This document shows positions 60,460 through 64,000 of a stretch of DNA of 64,000 nt, piece by piece. Location of the stretch: positions 310,001 to 374,000 of the forward strand of contig NZ_WPIN01000006.1 in NCBI RefSeq assembly GCF_009754945.1, written 5' to 3'. The translations under genes were made by a program, and so were the position numbers. Below the pieces are notes generated by a model that was not told the DNA's origin, searched no databases, and worked only from the letters and a program-made list of their open reading frames with translations. Source of the stretch: Spirosoma arboris (GTDB lineage Bacteria > Bacteroidota > Bacteroidia > Cytophagales > Spirosomataceae). Position 1 is the stretch's first letter, and the number at the start of each line of letters is the position of its first letter.

Positions 60460-61977
60460 ATGAAACGTAAACATATAGCGACCTGGCTTTTAGCACTTGC
60501 CTTAACCGGTTGCAGCAAAGATTTCCTGACCGTGGTCCCCGAAACAGCACTGAGTTCGGCCACGTTTTTTAAGACCGAAGCCGACTTTCAGCAGGCTGTC
60601 AATGGGGCTTATGTACCCTTCCGGCAGATGTATAACGAGCGTGCGTGGGTTTTGGAGGAAATGCACTCCGACAATACATATTATGCCCGTAATACACTCT
60701 ATGGGGCTGTTGACCCAACCGAAAACGTAGCTGATTTTGCCGTTCCAACGGCGAATGGTGTTACTGCCAATGACAACGTACTGGTGCAGTATCGCTTAAA
60801 TTATGTGATTATTGCCCGTGCCAATCAGATTTTGGCACTTATCGACGGCGCTGGGCTAACGTTCGCTTCCGATGCCTCAAAAAACAATCTGAAAGGGCAG
60901 GCTTTATTCCTACGAGCCTTTGCCTACTTCGATCTGGTCCGTTTGTTCGGTAAAGTACCGCTGCACTTAGTGCCTATTACTGGTCGGGAAGATGCTGCTT
61001 TGCCGCTGGCCACAACGGATGCGCTTTATACACAAATCGAAAAAGATGCACTGGCTGCCAGCACCGCTTTGCCGAAGAAAGCGACTCAGGACCCAGGTCG
61101 GGCAACGTCTGGAGCAGCTAAAACTCTGTTGGCAAACCTGTATATCACACAGAAAAAATGGGCGCAGGCTGAAGCGATACTGAAAGATATTGTTACGAAC
61201 GATATCTATAAACTGATGCCGGATTATAACGATGCGTTTTCGTACACCAGTACGAATAAGAATAATGCGGAATCTATTTTTGAGATTCAGTATATGGAAG
61301 GCTCGGCCGGATATAATGGTAACCAGATTTACCGGTTTCTGCCCTCTCCAATCTCTGCAGCGGAGATCGCACCAATTACGGGAACATCGAACCCGCAGCC
61401 TACTTCGCAGGAGAGTAATAACATTCCGACACCGGATCTGATTGCAGCCTACGAAACCGGTGATAAGCGGAAAGATATTTCTATCGGAACCGTTCTTTTA
61501 AGCGGAAGTCTGCGAGCCGACAAAAACTATCCGTATATCAAAAAATACGCCCGGCCCCATTCGCTGAATCAGAATACCGGTCAGAACTGGCCTGTTTATC
61601 GCTATGCCGAAGTACTGTTGTTTTTAGCAGAATCGTTAAACGAGCAGGGTAAAACCGGCGAGGCTGCAACCTATATAAATCAGGTACGGACTCGCGCAGG
61701 TTTGGCGGCTACCACAGCATCAGCTCAGGCCGATATGCGGGAAGCTATATTCAAAGAAAGACGTGTTGAACTGGCCTTCGAAAACAAGCGCTGGTTCGAT
61801 TTGACCAGAACAGGCCGCGTGAAGGAGATCATTGGTGCCTATGGTGCTAAGGTGAAAGCTAATCCAGCAGCGTATTATTTCCCAGCTGGAGCTGTTCCTC
61901 CGCCAAACGCCTTTACGGTTTTAGATGATTATTATGGACTGCCAGCGGTTGAGGCTGCCCTAACACCCAATTTCTAA
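60460..61977 (+). CDS. SusD/RagB-family glycan-binding lipoprotein
   Basis: A 505-residue lipoprotein (MKRKHIATWLLALALTGC, lipobox ALTGC) 97 bases after its SusC. SusD features: SKDFLTVVPETALSSATFFKTEADFQQAVNGAY, LKGQALFLRAFAYFDLVRLFGKVPLHL, YRYAEVLLFLAESLNEQGKTGEAATYINQVRTRAGL and AIFKERRVELAFENKRWFDLTRTGR. The protein ends in YYGLPAVEAALTPNF instead of the usual PIPxxEIxxNPxLxQNPGY, so the C-terminal tail is diverged. A terminator-like hairpin follows at 62173. Confidence 0.95.
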   Translation: MKRKHIATWLLALALTGCSKDFLTVVPETALSSATFFKTEADFQQAVNGAYVPFRQMYNERAWVLEEMHSDNTYYARNTLYGAVDPTENVADFAVPTANGVTANDNVLVQYRLNYVIIARANQILALIDGAGLTFASDASKNNLKGQALFLRAFAYFDLVRLFGKVPLHLVPITGREDAALPLATTDALYTQIEKDALAASTALPKKATQDPGRATSGAAKTLLANLYITQKKWAQAEAILKDIVTNDIYKLMPDYNDAFSYTSTNKNNAESIFEIQYMEGSAGYNGNQIYRFLPSPISAAEIAPITGTSNPQPTSQESNNIPTPDLIAAYETGDKRKDISIGTVLLSGSLRADKNYPYIKKYARPHSLNQNTGQNWPVYRYAEVLLFLAESLNEQGKTGEAATYINQVRTRAGLAATTASAQADMREAIFKERRVELAFENKRWFDLTRTGRVKEIIGAYGAKVKANPAAYYFPAGAVPPPNAFTVLDDYYGLPAVEAALTPNF

Positions 61978-61997
61978 TTTTTACATTCAGTAATAAA

Positions 61998-62057
61998 ACT
62001 AAGTATGTGTCAAATCGGTGTGACTCCATCGGGGTCACGCCGACTGGACAACTTAGT
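61998..62057. repeat. Extended imperfect hairpin
   Basis: An inner stem TCGGTGTGAC/GTCACGCCGA (62015-62024 and 62034-62043, one G-T pair) sits inside an outer pair ACTAAGT/ACTTAGT (61998-62004, 62051-62057). It is another palindromic element in an intergenic gap. Confidence 0.6.
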
Positions 62058-62172
62058 GACCCGAATCAATCTGAAATTTATGTATACGTCTGGTAGTCAT
62101 TTTTCCTGTGCCAGCGGTATACATACCTAAACAGTTATTTAGTTAAACATAGGTTGGTAAGACTAAATCAAT

Positions 62173-62210
62173 AGAAGCAGAATCGTTTCGGCTCTGCTTC
62201 TTTTCTTTCT
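62173..62210 (+). terminator. Intrinsic terminator of the fourth SusC/SusD operon
   Basis: The arms AGAAGCAGA (62173-62181) and TCTGCTTCT (62193-62201) pair perfectly around an 11-base loop, followed by TTTCTTTCT. It is about 200 bases after the SusD stop. Confidence 0.75.
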
Positions 62211-62334
62211 CATACCATCCTGTATTAAGCCGGTATATTGCCCTATATCGGCGCTTTATACGCATATAAGCCGCTTTATCAGTCCGACTAACCGCCATTA
62301 GGCATCGATATTAACTTACTTACTCAATACGATT

Positions 62335-64000
62335 ATGTTTTTTACCTACAGACCAGCCAAGTTGATGCTTGCCGTTTCGGCCATCGTTCTGATTGGAGCC
62401 TCCTGGGTCAACATGAGCGGGGTGACATCCGAAGCATCCCAGGCCGACAATCCCAAGCTTGACAAACTGAAACTGTTACCCGGTTTCAAAGCGGAACACC
62501 TCTATAGCCCCTCTGACAATAAACAAGGGTCTTGGGTAGCTATGGCATTCGACGATAAAGGACGAATGATCACCTCCGATCAGTACGGATTTTTGTATCG
62601 TCTAGAGTTGCCGCCCATCGGTTCTGGATCACAACAGCCTAAAATTGAGAAACTGAAAATTGGCGTTCTCCAACCCGGCGATACAACGGTTAGCATGGGC
62701 TATGCGCAAGGCTTATTATATGCCTTCAATAGCCTGTATGTTATGGTGAATAACCGGCCAAACAAAAAATTTGAGAAACCCACAGGACTATATCGCCTTC
62801 AGGATACCAATGGCGACGATCAGTTCGAGACGATCACCTTACTGAAAGAGTTAAAAGGGCAGGAGGGCGAACATGGTCCACACAGTATGAAGCTCGCTCC
62901 CCATGGGAAGTCCATATACGTCATTGCGGGGAACCACACTGATGTGCCTCAAATGGATGCCTATCGCTTGCCGTCTAACTGGAAAGAAGATAATCTGTTC
63001 CCCCAAATAAAAGACCCACGCGGGCACGCCAACGATCGGATGGCTCCTGGTGGCTGGATTGCTAATATTGATCCGGAAGGAAAGCGCTGGGAGCTGATAA
63101 CCGCTGGTTTCCGGAATGCGTTTGATATTGCTTTCAATGAAGCGGGCGATATGTTTGCTTATGATTCGGACATGGAGTGGGATTTTGGTTTGCCTTGGTA
63201 TCGTCCAACTCGTATTTGTCATGCTACCAGTGGTGGTGAATTTGGCTGGCGTACTGGTAATGGCAAATGGCTTCCAGCCAGTCCCGATAATTTGCCTCCT
63301 GTTCTGAACATTGGTCAGGGATCGCCTACGAACTTGCTGTATGCGAGTAATGCACGATTCCCGGAGAGATATCGACAATCGTTACTGGCCTTTGACTGGA
63401 GCTTTGGGATTATTTATTCAGTTCATCTGAAACCAAAGGGCGCATCCTACGAAGCAGAGCGCGAAGAATTTATTTCGGGCTCGCCACTTCCATTGACCGA
63501 TGGTATGATCGGCCCTGATGGTGCCCTTTATTTTCTGACTGGTGGCCGCCGTCTGGAGTCAGATTTATACCGGATTACATATACTGGCACTGAATCTGTA
63601 ACGCCAGTTGCCAAAGCACCTGTTATTACGAAGGAACATCAGCTTAGAACACAACTGGAAGAGTATCATAAAGGGCCTAATCCCGCAGCTGTTGCGGCTG
63701 CCTGGCCTAATCTGAGTCATCCTGACCGATTTGTACGCTATGCTGCCCGTATTGCGGTTGAACATCAGCCTGTAGCGCAATGGCAGGATAAGGTATTTGC
63801 CGAAACCGATCCGCAACGCCTGACCCAATCAGCTATTGCATTGGCCCGTCAGGGTAATCCTGCTCAGAAAAGCCAGCTATTGAACGCATTGGTGAAAATT
63901 AAATACGACCAATTGCCCGAGTCACAGCAATTCGATTTATGTCGTGCGTTTGAACTGGTTTTCCTACGGATGGGTATGCCCGAAGGTGCCGACCGGGATA
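62335..64000 (+). CDS. PVC-type membrane-bound dehydrogenase/haem-binding protein, N-terminal part (partial)
   Basis: The frame opens at 62335 (MFFTYRPAKLMLAVSAIVLIGASW, a signal sequence or anchor) and is still open at the right edge, so about 555 residues are visible and the C-terminus is missing. The visible part is a beta-propeller of the kind found in PVC-type haem-binding CxxCH proteins (DUF7133, sugar-dehydrogenase-like): KLKLLPGFKAEHLY, GSWVAMAFDDKGRMITSDQYGFLYRL, GYAQGLLYAFNSLYVMVNN, GEHGPHSMKLAPHGKSIYVIAGNHT, ITAGFRNAFDIAFNEAGDMFAYDSDMEWDFGLPWYRPTRICH and GMIGPDGALYFLTGG. From about residue 440 a helical repeat part begins. Full-length relatives end in a cytochrome c domain with CxxCH, which would lie beyond the window. 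It extends the haem-rich cluster past the SusC/SusD pair. Confidence 0.85.
   Translation, partial: MFFTYRPAKLMLAVSAIVLIGASWVNMSGVTSEASQADNPKLDKLKLLPGFKAEHLYSPSDNKQGSWVAMAFDDKGRMITSDQYGFLYRLELPPIGSGSQQPKIEKLKIGVLQPGDTTVSMGYAQGLLYAFNSLYVMVNNRPNKKFEKPTGLYRLQDTNGDDQFETITLLKELKGQEGEHGPHSMKLAPHGKSIYVIAGNHTDVPQMDAYRLPSNWKEDNLFPQIKDPRGHANDRMAPGGWIANIDPEGKRWELITAGFRNAFDIAFNEAGDMFAYDSDMEWDFGLPWYRPTRICHATSGGEFGWRTGNGKWLPASPDNLPPVLNIGQGSPTNLLYASNARFPERYRQSLLAFDWSFGIIYSVHLKPKGASYEAEREEFISGSPLPLTDGMIGPDGALYFLTGGRRLESDLYRITYTGTESVTPVAKAPVITKEHQLRTQLEEYHKGPNPAAVAAAWPNLSHPDRFVRYAARIAVEHQPVAQWQDKVFAETDPQRLTQSAIALARQGNPAQKSQLLNALVKIKYDQLPESQQFDLCRAFELVFLRMGMPEGADRD

Larger units (their letters stand above)
61978..62334. 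other. Intergenic region after the fourth susD-like gene
   Basis: The region has 357 bases without a gene. It contains an extended hairpin (61998-62057), an intrinsic terminator (62173-62210), and an AT-rich stretch with repeated cggcttatan-like words before the next start (62335). No exact TAnnTTTG box was found. Confidence 0.55.

Noticed and set aside
1..64000. Plasmid, phage or integrative-element origin for the window
   Set aside because: No integrase, transposase, conjugation, replication or phage gene was seen, and codon use and strand blocks look chromosomal throughout.

Overview
The window looks like chromosome of a Cytophagales bacterium (Bacteroidota), most like Spirosoma and relatives. 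It carries four SusC/SusD outer-membrane glycan-uptake pairs, an ECF sigma factor/FecR pair with an STN-type SusC, many Tat-exported and lipoprotein enzymes, and GC-rich intergenic palindromes. Genus is inferred from gene content, not from a marker gene. No rRNA, tRNA, CRISPR array, transposase or phage gene was seen.

Layout. (1) 1-11.7 kb, mostly minus strand: a sugar-uptake locus made of an ExuT-like MFS carrier, an L-arabinose/L-fucose-isomerase-type enzyme, a SusC/SusD pair, a large secreted protein of probable glycoside-hydrolase type and an SGNH esterase. The end of a GntR/UTRA regulator lies at the left edge. The carrier and the isomerase genes share a 16-bp operator-like motif just downstream of a -7 box. 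(2) 11.8-13.7 kb: a propionyl-CoA synthetase-type ligase on the plus strand. (3) 28-13.7 kb, minus strand: ECF sigma factor, FecR anti-sigma factor, STN-containing SusC, SusD, a secreted mutarotase-fold protein, a PQQ/haem c dehydrogenase, a Tat-exported mannonate-dehydratase-family enzyme and a membrane SGNH-TPR protein. Read together these suggest uptake, oxidation and dehydration of an aldose outside the cytoplasm. (4) 28-31.9 kb: Uma2 nuclease-fold protein, MFS carrier, lipoprotein MsrA, AraC regulator. (5) 32-36.9 kb: a third SusC/SusD pair behind a 0.6-kb non-coding region. (6) 37.5-43 kb: Tat-exported Nif3-like protein, FG-GAP propeller, small membrane protein, Tat-exported Gfo/Idh/MocA oxidoreductase, methyltransferase. 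(7) 43.3-64 kb: a GntR regulator divergent from a bifunctional class II aldolase/short-chain dehydrogenase (rhamnulose-phosphate type). Downstream are two tandem PSD1 (DUF1549/DUF1553)-DUF1501 pairs, a membrane haem-c/LRR/chitobiase-like protein, a fourth SusC/SusD pair, and the start of a PVC-type membrane-bound dehydrogenase cut by the right edge.

Two blocks deserve most attention: the sigma-controlled extracytoplasmic oxidation/dehydration module (13.7-28 kb) and the haem-rich PSD1/DUF1501 cluster coupled to SusC/SusD (46.6-64 kb). The latter is an architecture best known from Planctomycetes and Verrucomicrobia. Small palindromic repeats sit in most gaps between genes.
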